In this document: positions 26,663 to 34,871 of the stretch, in pieces | How the letters are laid out: each line of letters starts with the position of its first letter | Numbering within the stretch: position 1 is the stretch's first letter | Assembly: GCA_964519665.1 (NCBI GenBank) | Contig: CAZFIV010000003.1 | Location: 112,081 to 176,080 of the forward strand | Direction of reading: 5' to 3' | Origin: JANQQN01 sp964519665 | Lineage (GTDB): Bacteria > Myxococcota > Kuafuiibacteriia > Kuafuiibacteriales > Kuafuiibacteriaceae | Length of the DNA: 64,000 bases | Made by a program: the position numbers and the translations under genes | The notes under the pieces: generated by a model | Database searches by the model: none | What the model was told of the DNA's origin: nothing | Seen by the model: the letters and a program-made list of their open reading frames with translations, nothing else

Positions 26663-27324
26663 GGTCGCCCCCAGTCGACGACTGGCCATCCCCGTCTTGT
26701 CGCTTCCTTTCGGAGTCTCGGGTCGGGATTGACCGCCACCGGATGTCCGACCGCCGCCATCATCGGCAGATCCGACATGCTGTCGGAGTAGAACGTCGCC
26801 TCCCGCAGGGACTCATTGCGCGCTTGCAGATATTGATTCCCAAGGACGAGCTTTCCTTTGCCGTAGCATAGCGGCAGCTTGGGTTCGCCAGTGTAGTTCC
26901 CATCGGGCCCCACTTCGAACTCGCTGCACAGGACGTCGTCGAGGTCGAGCGCGGTCTGGACGAAGCGGCCGAGATAGATCGACGCCGACGACAGCAGCAC
27001 GAGCGTATCGCCCTGAGCTCGGTGCCTATCGACCGCTTCGAGACCTCCGGGGCGGTACAAGTCCTTGACGTCCGCCTCGTAGAAAGCAGCGACCCGACCG
27101 CTTATCTCTTCTTCGGGTACACCGTCCAACGAGCGGATCGCCCACCGGATGCCCTTCTCCACCTCCGAGTACCCCATCGAGTATTGAATCACCCACCAGA
27201 AAGCTCGGAATGCTTGCCAGTAGCTAATGTGCCCCAGCGAGAGTTCCCTCTTAAGCCAGAGGGTTCCCGAGTTTCGGCAGATGAGCGTTTTGTCGAGGTC
27301 GAAGAAGGCGACGGCCACGGCCAT
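26659..27324 (-). CDS. HAD-IB family phosphatase (SerB/lipid-phosphatase-like)
   Basis: This 221-residue HAD hydrolase keeps motif I FFDLDKTLI, motif II LLSSAS, the motif III Lys region and motif IV YSDSMSDLPM. The sequence between motifs I and II is helical with many aromatic residues (YWQAFRAFWWVIQYSMGY), as in HAD-IB members that act on phosphoserine, phosphoethanolamine/choline or lysophosphatidate. The substrate is not readable. ATG 27324 (MAVAVAFFDLDKT) is the proper start; the open frame upstream to 27453 is not conserved. It lies 29 bp after the beta-lactamase-fold gene on the same strand. Confidence 0.88.
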   Translation of the reverse strand: MAVAVAFFDLDKTLICRNSGTLWLKRELSLGHISYWQAFRAFWWVIQYSMGYSEVEKGIRWAIRSLDGVPEEEISGRVAAFYEADVKDLYRPGGLEAVDRHRAQGDTLVLLSSASIYLGRFVQTALDLDDVLCSEFEVGPDGNYTGEPKLPLCYGKGKLVLGNQYLQARNESLREATFYSDSMSDLPMMAAVGHPVAVNPDPRLRKEATRRGWPVVDWGRP

Positions 27325-27353
27325 CAAATCAAAACACGAACCTCGACGAGCGC

Positions 27354-29072
27354 CTACCGATCGGTTCGAACGAATCGCAACGGCGGTCGCTTCGGTTCGA
27401 GGGGCGCCTCGACGGCTACGACGACGCCGCGGACGTCCGTATGAAACGTCCACGGAACCTGGGGCAAGCCTGGGGGCGAGGTCGGCTCCGACACGAAGGT
27501 CTCATAGTGCCAGTGGGTGAGCGGGTTCGTCCATGGACCCAGGCGAACGGTGAGTCGTTGCTCATCTTCCGCCACCAGGAGGTCTCCGTACGCCGGATGT
27601 GTGTACCGGCCGAAATAGTCGGCCCGCCGGTGGGCGGGGCGAGTCTTGCCGACCCGAACGGGCAACGCAGGCACCTTCGGGACCGTCCTCGTCGCTTCTC
27701 GAGCCGCGTACGCGAGATTCACCCGGGGCACGAGTCCGAGGAGGCGATCGAGCAAGTGGTGGGCGGTCAGCTCGGCGAGATCGCTGTCGCCTCGATTCGT
27801 CAGAACGGCCACCCCGGCCCGGTCATCCGGGGCGAGGACCAACGCCACTGAAGTGCCGCCCTCCCGGCTCACGATCTGTCGGACGCGGTGACCGCGTCGG
27901 TTGCCGCGACGCCATCCCCCGGCCTCGAGTTCCTCCAGTCGGGCCCACGATTCGGCGGAGATCGTCCGGTGGTCGAGGTGGATCTGCAGCCAAGCGGCGA
28001 GGCTGCGAGCACTCCCGAATAACCCGCTCGCGACTCGCAACCCCTGCACCGGCTCGGGATCGACGACCACTTTGCCCTCCGCCAGCCGATGTTCGCGCGC
28101 ACGGGACGCCGAGCGATCGTACGACATGGTCAGGTCGGCTTGCTTGAGCAGCCCGTCTTCGAGCGCCGACGCGCCGTCCGCGACGCCGGGGGGCTGGGGG
28201 AGCAATTGCCCCAGGACCGCATAGGGCCAATCTGTTTGGCGAGCTTGGTCGTCCGAGAGCGAAAAGAAGCCATTCGTCACGACGGGCCAATCCTCGGCGG
28301 TCGGTAGGCCTCGCATTCGATTCAAGACCTGCCCCGGAGCCGCCGAAGCCAAGCTGCGCCGGAGGACCTCGTGCGATGCGAAGGGAACGCGGTTGCCAAG
28401 CAGGTCGGACACGGTGACCGAAAGGCCACCGTCCGGCCTGGCGAGCCGAAACCTTGGTAGGATGTCGGCGACCGGTGTCAGCCACGAGATCCGACTGGAG
28501 TCGGCCTCGATCTGCCGCGCGACCGCTACGCTGACGACGCTGCGGGTCACGGTGCCCAGGGCGAACGGGGTGTCGGGCGTGATGCTTCCCGGCGCGCCAA
28601 CCGAAGGCGGGCCCATCGCTTCAAGCGAACGATGCCCGTCCAGCACTACCGCGTAGGCCAAGCTGGGGGCTCCGTCCGCTTGCAGGGCAGCCCGTACCTC
28701 CCGGCGAACGCCCCGCAGCGCCTCGGTCACCCGGGTCGCGGCGGGTACGGGCGCGAGCGCGACCGGGTAGCTTCGGTCACCTTGGCTATAGATACCCTCG
28801 AAACGGCTGTCTCTCCACTGCAGCACGAAACGCGCCTCGCCCGGTTCGCCGGGCAGATCGAAGCGCAGGGCGGTGCTGTCGGTGACGAGCGCGCTGATCG
28901 GATGGCGACGAAGGCCTTGCTGGGGGATGTCGACAAATCCATCCGTCAGCGGGACGCGCAGCGTCAGGGCCACCGTCACCGTCGCGGTGGGAATGAGGAT
29001 ATCGCCCCGGTACAGACCGGGCCCGTAGGTCGGTGGCGCCGAGAGTACGGCCATCAGCCAGGGGATGAGCAT
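27354..29072 (-). CDS. Serine beta-lactamase/PBP-fold protein lacking all three catalytic motifs
   Basis: This 572-residue exported-looking protein has a class C beta-lactamase-like core after a beta-rich N-terminal region. Context motifs place the active site: TPFALGTVTRS aligns with the usual FxIGSxTK, so the nucleophile Ser is Thr174 and the Lys is Arg177 (bases 28542-28553). The second motif YxN appears to be VTN (WPVVTNGFFSL), and the HxG/KTG position reads REGG before AGVAVLTNRG. ASGLFGSARSLAAWL marks the conserved helix. It is probably a non-catalytic member that binds ligand. A further beta domain (YFGRYTHPAYGDLLV) ends the protein. The start ATG 29072 gives a short hydrophobic leader. 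Confidence 0.75.
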   Translation of the reverse strand: MLIPWLMAVLSAPPTYGPGLYRGDILIPTATVTVALTLRVPLTDGFVDIPQQGLRRHPISALVTDSTALRFDLPGEPGEARFVLQWRDSRFEGIYSQGDRSYPVALAPVPAATRVTEALRGVRREVRAALQADGAPSLAYAVVLDGHRSLEAMGPPSVGAPGSITPDTPFALGTVTRSVVSVAVARQIEADSSRISWLTPVADILPRFRLARPDGGLSVTVSDLLGNRVPFASHEVLRRSLASAAPGQVLNRMRGLPTAEDWPVVTNGFFSLSDDQARQTDWPYAVLGQLLPQPPGVADGASALEDGLLKQADLTMSYDRSASRAREHRLAEGKVVVDPEPVQGLRVASGLFGSARSLAAWLQIHLDHRTISAESWARLEELEAGGWRRGNRRGHRVRQIVSREGGTSVALVLAPDDRAGVAVLTNRGDSDLAELTAHHLLDRLLGLVPRVNLAYAAREATRTVPKVPALPVRVGKTRPAHRRADYFGRYTHPAYGDLLVAEDEQRLTVRLGPWTNPLTHWHYETFVSEPTSPPGLPQVPWTFHTDVRGVVVAVEAPLEPKRPPLRFVRTDR

Positions 29073-29114
29073 GGGGCCGGTATCTCGGCGGTCCGCGTTT
29101 TTGTCCAGCCGCGG

Positions 29115-30503
29115 CTATCGTCTTCGGCCGCGGATCCGCCGCTCGCGGACGACATCGCGAATCGTCAGGGCGACATCTTCGAGCCGTTCGACGAGGTCCG
29201 AAGCCAGGACGCGCATCACCAATACGCCTCGCCGCTGCAACCACAGGTCTTTGGTGCGGTCGCGCCGGTAGGCTTCGAGGTTGGCTGGGGCAAAGTTCTC
29301 GTCGAACTCGATGGCGAGTTCGAGGTCGGTGGCGTACAGGGCCACCTCGACCCGACGCGTACTGGACCCGCCGTCCAACCGAACGCCCTCGGCGAAGAGG
29401 CCCGCGGTCGTGGGGTCGGCTTCGAGACGGGCCAACAGCGGGTGTTGGTCGCGCGGCGCACCGTCCCGCTCCCGGTCACCTTCGGAACGAGCGGCCTTGG
29501 TTGATGAACGCTCGGGGCGGGGAGACTCGCGCCGGGTGGTGGGCAGAAGGTTCCCGTCTACGGTGGGGCGCGGTGTCCTGTCCATTGGCACGAGGTCGGC
29601 CGCGAACTTGGGTGGTCGGGGCGGCTCCAGCGCCGGCGTCCGCGCTTCGGCCTTTTGATCGGCGGCTAGGCCCTCGCTGCCTTGCCCTCTCAACAGGCTC
29701 CGCAGACCTGTGTCGAGATCATAGAAAGCGACGACCTCCCCGCTACGGTCCGGGGTCTCGAGCGGCTCGAGAAGGGCGGCCTGGAGGCGAGTGATCGCGT
29801 CACCAGGGGCCTTCGAACGGTGGAGGGTGTCGCGCCAAACAGACTCGGGGGCGGCGACCAGGGTCGGCCAGTCGGGCAGGACATCGGACACGGTTTGCAT
29901 GCGCCGGCCGGCACTATCCAGCCATTCGCCCGGATCCTCAGGCAGTGGTGTCGGGGGAACCGTGACCAACCACGGTCGCTCATCCGGGACGCACAGCTCA
30001 GCCATCGTCTTCAGAGTGCGAAGGCCCAAATCGGGGTCGACCTCGCTCAAGCTCCGGTCGAGGGTCCGGATCGCCTCCCGTCCGACCCGCTGCGGGTGCT
30101 GTACCCACCAACTGAGGAGGCGGGCGATCCGGGGCGAGGACAGGTGTTCCTCGGCCCGAGCGATCAGCGGTGCCCGTTCCTGCTTCGGCGTCTCGGCGAG
30201 CACCGTCATCGCCCGGTCGGGCGAGATGCCGAGGGCCTGCGCGAGCTTGCGGTTGAGCAAGGCCGAGATGGCCGCTTGGAGCCGGCTGTCGGCCAACCAC
30301 TCCGTGAGCCAGTCATGACACGCTTCCTCCAACGGCTCGGCATCGGAGACAACGACCGCCCCCCCCAGCAGCTTGCCGGCCTTTTGAGCGTTGAAAGGCC
30401 ACGGGCTACGCCACGCGGACACGATCGGCTGGCCCTGGCGGCGTCGGGCCCGATGACGGGCTAGTCGATCCGACAGCGAAGCTGCCATACGGTTTTCTAT
30501 CAT
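29115..30503 (-). CDS. Hypothetical protein with DUF559/nuclease-fold-like C-terminus
   Basis: The body of this protein of about 462 residues is unrecognised: a basic N-terminus (SDRLARHRARRRQG), a helical region to about 250, then a charged low-complexity stretch. The last 100 residues resemble small restriction-endonuclease-fold domains of the DUF559/Vsr type: VALYATDLELAIEFDENF, then RDRTKDLWLQRRGVLVMRVLASDLVERLEDV, matching the ExD strand and the RD...L...G..V.R pattern. Whether it cuts DNA is unknown. No signal peptide. ATG 30503 is a choice among GTG 30509, ATG 30503 and ATG 30488. The next gene on the strand, the beta-lactamase-fold gene, starts 42 bp downstream. Confidence 0.65.
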   Translation of the reverse strand: MIENRMAASLSDRLARHRARRRQGQPIVSAWRSPWPFNAQKAGKLLGGAVVVSDAEPLEEACHDWLTEWLADSRLQAAISALLNRKLAQALGISPDRAMTVLAETPKQERAPLIARAEEHLSSPRIARLLSWWVQHPQRVGREAIRTLDRSLSEVDPDLGLRTLKTMAELCVPDERPWLVTVPPTPLPEDPGEWLDSAGRRMQTVSDVLPDWPTLVAAPESVWRDTLHRSKAPGDAITRLQAALLEPLETPDRSGEVVAFYDLDTGLRSLLRGQGSEGLAADQKAEARTPALEPPRPPKFAADLVPMDRTPRPTVDGNLLPTTRRESPRPERSSTKAARSEGDRERDGAPRDQHPLLARLEADPTTAGLFAEGVRLDGGSSTRRVEVALYATDLELAIEFDENFAPANLEAYRRDRTKDLWLQRRGVLVMRVLASDLVERLEDVALTIRDVVRERRIRGRRR

Positions 30504-30582
30504 CGGCACGGCCGGATGGGACCCTTACGTTGGATGGCAGTGTAGATGGCCGATCCAAAATCCGGCGGTCGAAGGTGGGGTT

Positions 30583-31560
30583 TCAGCGAATCGCGACGAC
30601 AATTTTACCCTTCGCGCGGCGTGCGCCGAGGTCTGCGAGGGCGTCGCCTGCGCGATCGAGCGGGTAAACCTTAGACACGATGGGGCGGATGAGGTTCTTG
30701 GCTCTCATATCAAACAGGGTTTGCACGAGTTCCCTGTGCCGCTCGGGTGACCGAGCGACGAACGAGCCCCAGAATACACCAACGATCGAGCATCCCTTGA
30801 GGAGGGTCAGGTTGAGCGGGATCTGCGGGATGTCGCCGGCGGCGAAGCCGATCACCAGGAACCGCCCATTCCAGGCGATCGCTCGCAGCGCCGATTCGCT
30901 GTAGGGGCCGCCAACCGGGTCGTAGATGACGTCCACTCCTTGGCCGCCGGTCAGTTCCTTCGTTCGGGCCTTGAGGTCTTCCTGGCTGTAGTCAATCACC
31001 TCATCGGCCCCGGCCTCGGTGCAGAGCGCGAGCTTTTCCGGCGATGAAGCGGCGGCGATGACGCGGGCGCCGAGCGCCTTGCCGAGCTGAACTGCAGCGA
31101 TGCCCACGCCTCCGGCGGCGCCGAGGACCAGCAGCGTCTCCCCGGCCTTGAGTTGCCCTCGGTCGAGCAGGCCGTAAAGCGAGGTCGCGTAGGTCAGCAG
31201 AAACGCGGCGGCTTCGTTGAAGTCGATGCGGTCCGGCATTTTGATGGCGGCGTGGGCGTCAACGACGACTTCCTCCGCGAAGGCTCCCCAGATCATCGTG
31301 GCCTGCACCCGATCGCCGACCTGAAAGTCGGTGACTTTCTCGCCTACGGCTGACACGACCCCCGCGACCTCGGCCCCCGGGCTGAACGGCATCGGTGGCT
31401 TGAACTGGTAGAGGCCTTGAATGATCAAGAAGTCTGGATAGTTACAGCCCGCTGCATGAACGTCGATGCGGATCTGCTTCGGGCCCGGCTCGGGCGAGGG
31501 GAGGGTTTGGAGCTTCAGGTTCGACGGGGGGCCGAACGCTTCGCATACGATCGCCTTCAT
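30583..31560 (-). CDS. NADPH:quinone oxidoreductase family protein
   Basis: This 325-residue zinc-free medium-chain reductase belongs to the quinone oxidoreductase branch. CNYPDFLIIQGLYQFKPPMPF, PGAEVAGVV, the nucleotide motif LGAAGGVGIAAVQLGKALGA and GRFLVIGFAAGDIPQIPLN are in family order. It begins inside the queF stop codon region (ATGA overlap at 31557-31560), so it is translationally coupled to queF. Its substrate is open; NADPH-dependent quinone or enone reduction is usual. Confidence 0.92.
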   Translation of the reverse strand: MKAIVCEAFGPPSNLKLQTLPSPEPGPKQIRIDVHAAGCNYPDFLIIQGLYQFKPPMPFSPGAEVAGVVSAVGEKVTDFQVGDRVQATMIWGAFAEEVVVDAHAAIKMPDRIDFNEAAAFLLTYATSLYGLLDRGQLKAGETLLVLGAAGGVGIAAVQLGKALGARVIAAASSPEKLALCTEAGADEVIDYSQEDLKARTKELTGGQGVDVIYDPVGGPYSESALRAIAWNGRFLVIGFAAGDIPQIPLNLTLLKGCSIVGVFWGSFVARSPERHRELVQTLFDMRAKNLIRPIVSKVYPLDRAGDALADLGARRAKGKIVVAIR

Positions 31561-31922
31561 GGGGCGTCTCCTTGAGCGTAGTTCGCGGTAATCACGGTCT
31601 TGATGCCGCCGCGCACCCAGAAGTCTCCGATGACGGTCATGCGTCGGGGTGCGACGACGGCCACGAGGTCGTCGAGAATCGTGTTGGTGACCTTCTCATG
31701 AAAATGGCCCTCATTGCGGAACGACCACAAGTAGAGCTTCAGAGACTTGAGCTCGACACACCGCTCATCCGGAACATAGCGAATGCGGACGGTCGCAAAA
31801 TCCGGTTGCCCCGTCAGTGGGCAGAGGCAGGTGAACTCGGGACATTCGAACTCGATCTCGTAATCCCGGGCGGGTTTCGGATTCGGGAAGGTGTCCAGCG
31901 TCTTGCTGGGGGCGGTGCTCAT
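31557..31922 (-). CDS. queF: NADPH-dependent 7-cyano-7-deazaguanine reductase, type I
   Basis: This 121-residue enzyme reduces preQ0 to preQ1 in queuosine biosynthesis, using a Cys thioimide intermediate. The unimodular (YkvM) form is shown by length and by CPLTGQPDFATV, which carries the catalytic Cys and Asp, and by ELKSLKLYLWSFRNEG with FHE, the QueF signature plus substrate-binding Glu. Translational overlap with the oxidoreductase suggests they share an mRNA. The leader (31923-32025) was checked by eye for a preQ1 riboswitch and none was evident. TrmH, another tRNA enzyme, starts divergently 103 bp away. Confidence 0.95.
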   Translation of the reverse strand: MSTAPSKTLDTFPNPKPARDYEIEFECPEFTCLCPLTGQPDFATVRIRYVPDERCVELKSLKLYLWSFRNEGHFHEKVTNTILDDLVAVVAPRRMTVIGDFWVRGGIKTVITANYAQGDAP

Positions 31923-32025
31923 CAGCCCGCCTATACGGCGAATGGAGGGCGGTGCGAAAGGGAGGGTTATTTCGGGCTTTCGCCTGCCTTCCGTCGCGGG
32001 CTCGTTGTAGGATCAGGCGCACACT

Positions 32026-32820
32026 GTGAGTGAGAGAACCGCGGTGCCTTATCAGGCCTTGGACCTCGAGGTGGCCGATCGCGTCGTCGAACTGCTGCGT
32101 CCTTACATTTCGTCTGACCGACAGACCCGGTTGGAGGAAACGCTCGCCACACGGACTCAAGCGGTGTCGGTCGTGCTCGAAGATGTTCACAGCGAGCACA
32201 ACGCGGCCGCCGTCCTTCGAAGCGCAGATGCCTTCGGTATCCTCGAGGCGCACATCGTACCCACCAGCACCCAGTTTCGAGTCTCGAGGAAAGTGAGCCT
32301 GGGAGCACACAAGTGGCTGGATGTCCGAAAATACCCCGATGCGCAGGCGGCCTACGCCTCGCTTCGGGCCCGTGGCGTCGAGGTCTGGGCCTCCGCCATT
32401 CGGGGGCAAGCCGTGCCCTTGGGCGAACTTCCGATCGACCGCCCCACGGCCTTGGTGTTCGGTAACGAGCTCGAGGGCCTGACCGCCGGGGCCATCGAAG
32501 GGGCGGACGGTCGTTTCCACGTGCCGATGAGCGGGTTCGTCGAGAGTCTCAACATTTCGGTGGCAGCCGCGATATCGATGCACGATGTGACTCGACGACG
32601 GCGGGAGGCAGGCGCTTGGGAAGGGCTGCCGGCCGACTTGATTCGCCGACTCCGGGCGGCCTGGTACGTCCTTTCGGTGCGCGCGGCTTCCCTCATGCTG
32701 GCGCAGGTCGGGCTGCCGACCCCGCTGATGACCAGCAAGCCGCTCGACTGCCAAGAGCGTCGCGGAGAGCCGACCGCCGACCCCGATCATCCGCTCGGTG
32801 AGGCGAACCTTGTCCGGTGA
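32026..32820 (+). CDS. trmH: tRNA (guanosine-18-2'-O)-methyltransferase TrmH (SpoU family)
   Basis: This 264-residue trefoil-knot (SPOUT) methyltransferase is predicted to methylate G18 ribose in tRNA. Motif 1 is HNAAAVLRSADAFG with the essential Arg; motif 2 is ALVFGNELEGLT; motif 3 is SLNISVAAAISM. The C-terminal helical extension and length fit TrmH rather than RlmB. The start is GTG 32026, preceded by an AT-poor leader without a strong ribosome site; conserved sequence begins near residue 10. The last 23 bases overlap dnaJ. Confidence 0.92.
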   Translation: MSERTAVPYQALDLEVADRVVELLRPYISSDRQTRLEETLATRTQAVSVVLEDVHSEHNAAAVLRSADAFGILEAHIVPTSTQFRVSRKVSLGAHKWLDVRKYPDAQAAYASLRARGVEVWASAIRGQAVPLGELPIDRPTALVFGNELEGLTAGAIEGADGRFHVPMSGFVESLNISVAAAISMHDVTRRRREAGAWEGLPADLIRRLRAAWYVLSVRAASLMLAQVGLPTPLMTSKPLDCQERRGEPTADPDHPLGEANLVR

Positions 32821-33886
32821 CCTGTATGAGGCCCTCGGCGTGCCCCGCACCGCGTCGAGTGAAGACGTCAAGAAGGCCTACTATGCGATCGCCCGCTCCT
32901 CACATCCGGATCGCAATCCTGGGGATTCGGAAGCCGAAGCCCGCTTCAAGGCGGCGGCTGAAGCGTATCGGGTGCTCGGCGATCCCGACGCGAGACGACG
33001 ATACGACGCGGCCCGCGGGGAATCGGCGGACGTGGGGCCCGCGAGGGGGGCGCGTCGGGTGGACGGTCGGCGGGCGACGGTGTCCGGCCGTTCCGTCGCC
33101 AAGAGCCGGTTTCGAGAACGGGGCGACGACCTGAAGTATACAGTGCGTCTTCCGTTCGAACAGGCGGCCTTGGGGTCGAGAGAGCGTCTGCAGCTCCCGG
33201 ATGAGCGAACCTGCGAAGCCTGCGGCGGAACCGGCGCCGCGCCCGGGATGCCGTCCGGACCGTGTCCGGATTGCGATGGCAAGGGGCAGCGCGCGAGCCC
33301 GGGGTTCTTCCGCCAAACCGATACATGTCCGACGTGCCGAGGGACGGGCCAAGTGGTGCGTCACATCTGCTCGACGTGCGCGGGGCTCGGGACCCGACCG
33401 GCTCACCGAGAGGTGGTCGTCGACATCCCCGCGGGGGTCGAGAACGGGGCGAGGTTGCGGATATCCGGCCAGGGGCGGCCGGGTTCCAACGGCGGGCCCG
33501 CGGGCGACCTGATCGTGGTGGTCGACGTCGAAGCCCATCCATTCTTCGTTCGTGAGCATGACGACATCCTGGTCGAGGTCCCGATTTCCTTCGGTCAGGC
33601 GGCGATCGGTGCGCAGGTAGAGATCCCCACCCTGCAGGGAAAGATGAAGCTCCATATTCCGGCTGGCACCCAAACGGGCCGAATCTTTCGATTGAAAGGG
33701 CACGGGCTACGTCGGCCGGGCAAAGAGGAGCGCGGTGACCAGAAGGTGAGGGTGGTCGTCGAGACGCCGGAGGGGCTCGACGACGCGCAACGCGCCTTGA
33801 TGGAGCAGTGGGTGCAACTCGAATCGCCGGACGGCGAACACCGGGTCGGGCGGTACCGAGCGGCGATCCGCAAGCTCTATTCGTGA
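32798..33886 (+). CDS. DnaJ-family co-chaperone with four-repeat zinc domain
   Basis: This 362-residue Hsp40 stimulates a DnaK ATPase. The J domain is complete (DLYEALGVPRTAS, HPDRNPGD). The zinc domain has CEACGGTG, CPDCDGKG, CPTCRGTG and CSTCAGLG, followed by the two peptide-binding beta domains. Between the J and zinc domains, the usual Gly/Phe-rich linker is missing; instead there is an Arg/Gly/Ala linker (GPARGARRVDGRRATV). The start could be GTG 32798 or TTG 32810, both inside trmH. dnaK and grpE are not nearby, so this may be a secondary DnaJ. Confidence 0.9.
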   Translation: MRRTLSGDLYEALGVPRTASSEDVKKAYYAIARSSHPDRNPGDSEAEARFKAAAEAYRVLGDPDARRRYDAARGESADVGPARGARRVDGRRATVSGRSVAKSRFRERGDDLKYTVRLPFEQAALGSRERLQLPDERTCEACGGTGAAPGMPSGPCPDCDGKGQRASPGFFRQTDTCPTCRGTGQVVRHICSTCAGLGTRPAHREVVVDIPAGVENGARLRISGQGRPGSNGGPAGDLIVVVDVEAHPFFVREHDDILVEVPISFGQAAIGAQVEIPTLQGKMKLHIPAGTQTGRIFRLKGHGLRRPGKEERGDQKVRVVVETPEGLDDAQRALMEQWVQLESPDGEHRVGRYRAAIRKLYS

Positions 33887-33928
33887 GGTCGGCCGAATCT
33901 CGCCTGGGTGCGCACGTCACGTCTGAGT

Positions 33929-33951
33929 CGGCGGCTCCTCGAGGACCGCCG
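33929..33951. terminator. Strong hairpin between dnaJ and the Crp/Fnr gene
   Basis: CGGCGGCTCCTC pairs with GAGGACCGCCG with a single bulge, an 11-bp stem. It is followed by GAAACG rather than a T-run, so it may terminate poorly or act as a barrier after dnaJ. Confidence 0.45.
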
Positions 33952-33993
33952 AAACGTTGACCCTCACGGCGGTCCCTGGAATATAGCAAGGCT

Positions 33994-34704
33994 ATGTCGC
34001 CTGAATATGCCGAGCTTCTTCAGAAAGTGGCCCTGTTCCAGTCGGTCGACGGTGAGGAGCTCACCCGGATCGCTTCTCTGCTGAGCCCCCGGGACGTGCC
34101 GAAAGATGCGCACGTCGTCACTCAGGACGAGCCGGGCGATGCGCTGTTCATCATCGCGAATGGGCGCATGAAGGTCGTCCTGTACGGCGACAACGGTCGG
34201 GAGGTCATTCTGACCCTACTCAAGGCCGGGGATTTCTTCGGGGAAATGGCTCTGCTAGACGACTTGCCCCGATCGGCGAACGTGATTGCGCTGGCCGATT
34301 CCCGCGTGCTGGTCCTAAAGCGCGACGCGTTCGCGGAGCACATCCGCAAGAGCCCCACTACGGCGCTCAACGTCATGGCCGAAATCTCTCGCCGACTCCG
34401 ACGAGCCGATGAGATCATCGGCAACCTGGCGACGCTCGATGTGTACGGACGGGTTGCACATATCATGATAGATCTTGCGAAGAAGGACGGCGAGGAGGTC
34501 GAGGGCGGCATCCTCATTCGCGAGCGTCCGACCCAGCAAGACATCGCGTCGATGATCGGCACCAGCCGGGAGACGGTGAGCAGAGTCCTGAGCGAATTTC
34601 AGCGACGTGGGTTCGTCGAGATGCGAGGCCGCGAGATCCTCCTGTCGCGCAAGTTCGCCGGCGTCGGAGACCCGAGCGAGCCGGCGGTACCCGCCGACGA
34701 TTAG
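33994..34704 (+). CDS. Crp/Fnr-family transcriptional regulator
   Basis: This 236-residue regulator has an N-terminal cyclic-nucleotide-binding domain and a C-terminal winged helix. The phosphate-binding cassette reads GDFFGEMALLDDLPRSANV, with the Glu and Arg-Ser that contact cyclic nucleotides in Crp. No N-terminal Fnr-type cysteines are present, so an oxygen-sensing Fe-S cluster is unlikely. The helix-turn-helix is TQQDIASMIGTSRETVSRVLSEF, where SRETVSR is the recognition helix of Crp/Fnr proteins. AAGG precedes ATG 33994. An interspersed repeat begins in the stop codon itself. Confidence 0.93.
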   Translation: MSPEYAELLQKVALFQSVDGEELTRIASLLSPRDVPKDAHVVTQDEPGDALFIIANGRMKVVLYGDNGREVILTLLKAGDFFGEMALLDDLPRSANVIALADSRVLVLKRDAFAEHIRKSPTTALNVMAEISRRLRRADEIIGNLATLDVYGRVAHIMIDLAKKDGEEVEGGILIRERPTQQDIASMIGTSRETVSRVLSEFQRRGFVEMRGREILLSRKFAGVGDPSEPAVPADD

Positions 34705-34824
34705 TACTTCGTGCCAAAAGTTTCGACCCCTCGGAGCGCGCCGGGGCGAAGTACGCGAGCGGAGCGTAAGCGAAGCGCAACAGCCGAGCCGCGAAGCGGA
34801 TCGGGCTTTGCGCCCCGCACATCG
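34704..34824 (-). repeat. Interspersed palindromic repeat, copy 2 (A and B parts, inverted)
   Basis: GTACTTCGT at 34704-34712 and GCGAAGTAC at 34746-34754 form the A palindrome, starting at the last base of the Crp/Fnr stop codon. The reverse complement of 34781-34824 gives the B part (GCAAAGCCCGATCCGC and the CCGATCCG/CGGCTCGG stem). Read on the minus strand the order is B then A, as in copy 1. Confidence 0.75.
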
Positions 34825-34871
34825 AGCCCGCTGGCGAGCCGCAGCGGGAGTCTACCGGTTACCCACCTCGG

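Noticed and set aside
31923..32025. preQ1 riboswitch before queF
   Set aside because: No preQ1-type stem with an A-rich tail near the ribosome site could be drawn by eye.
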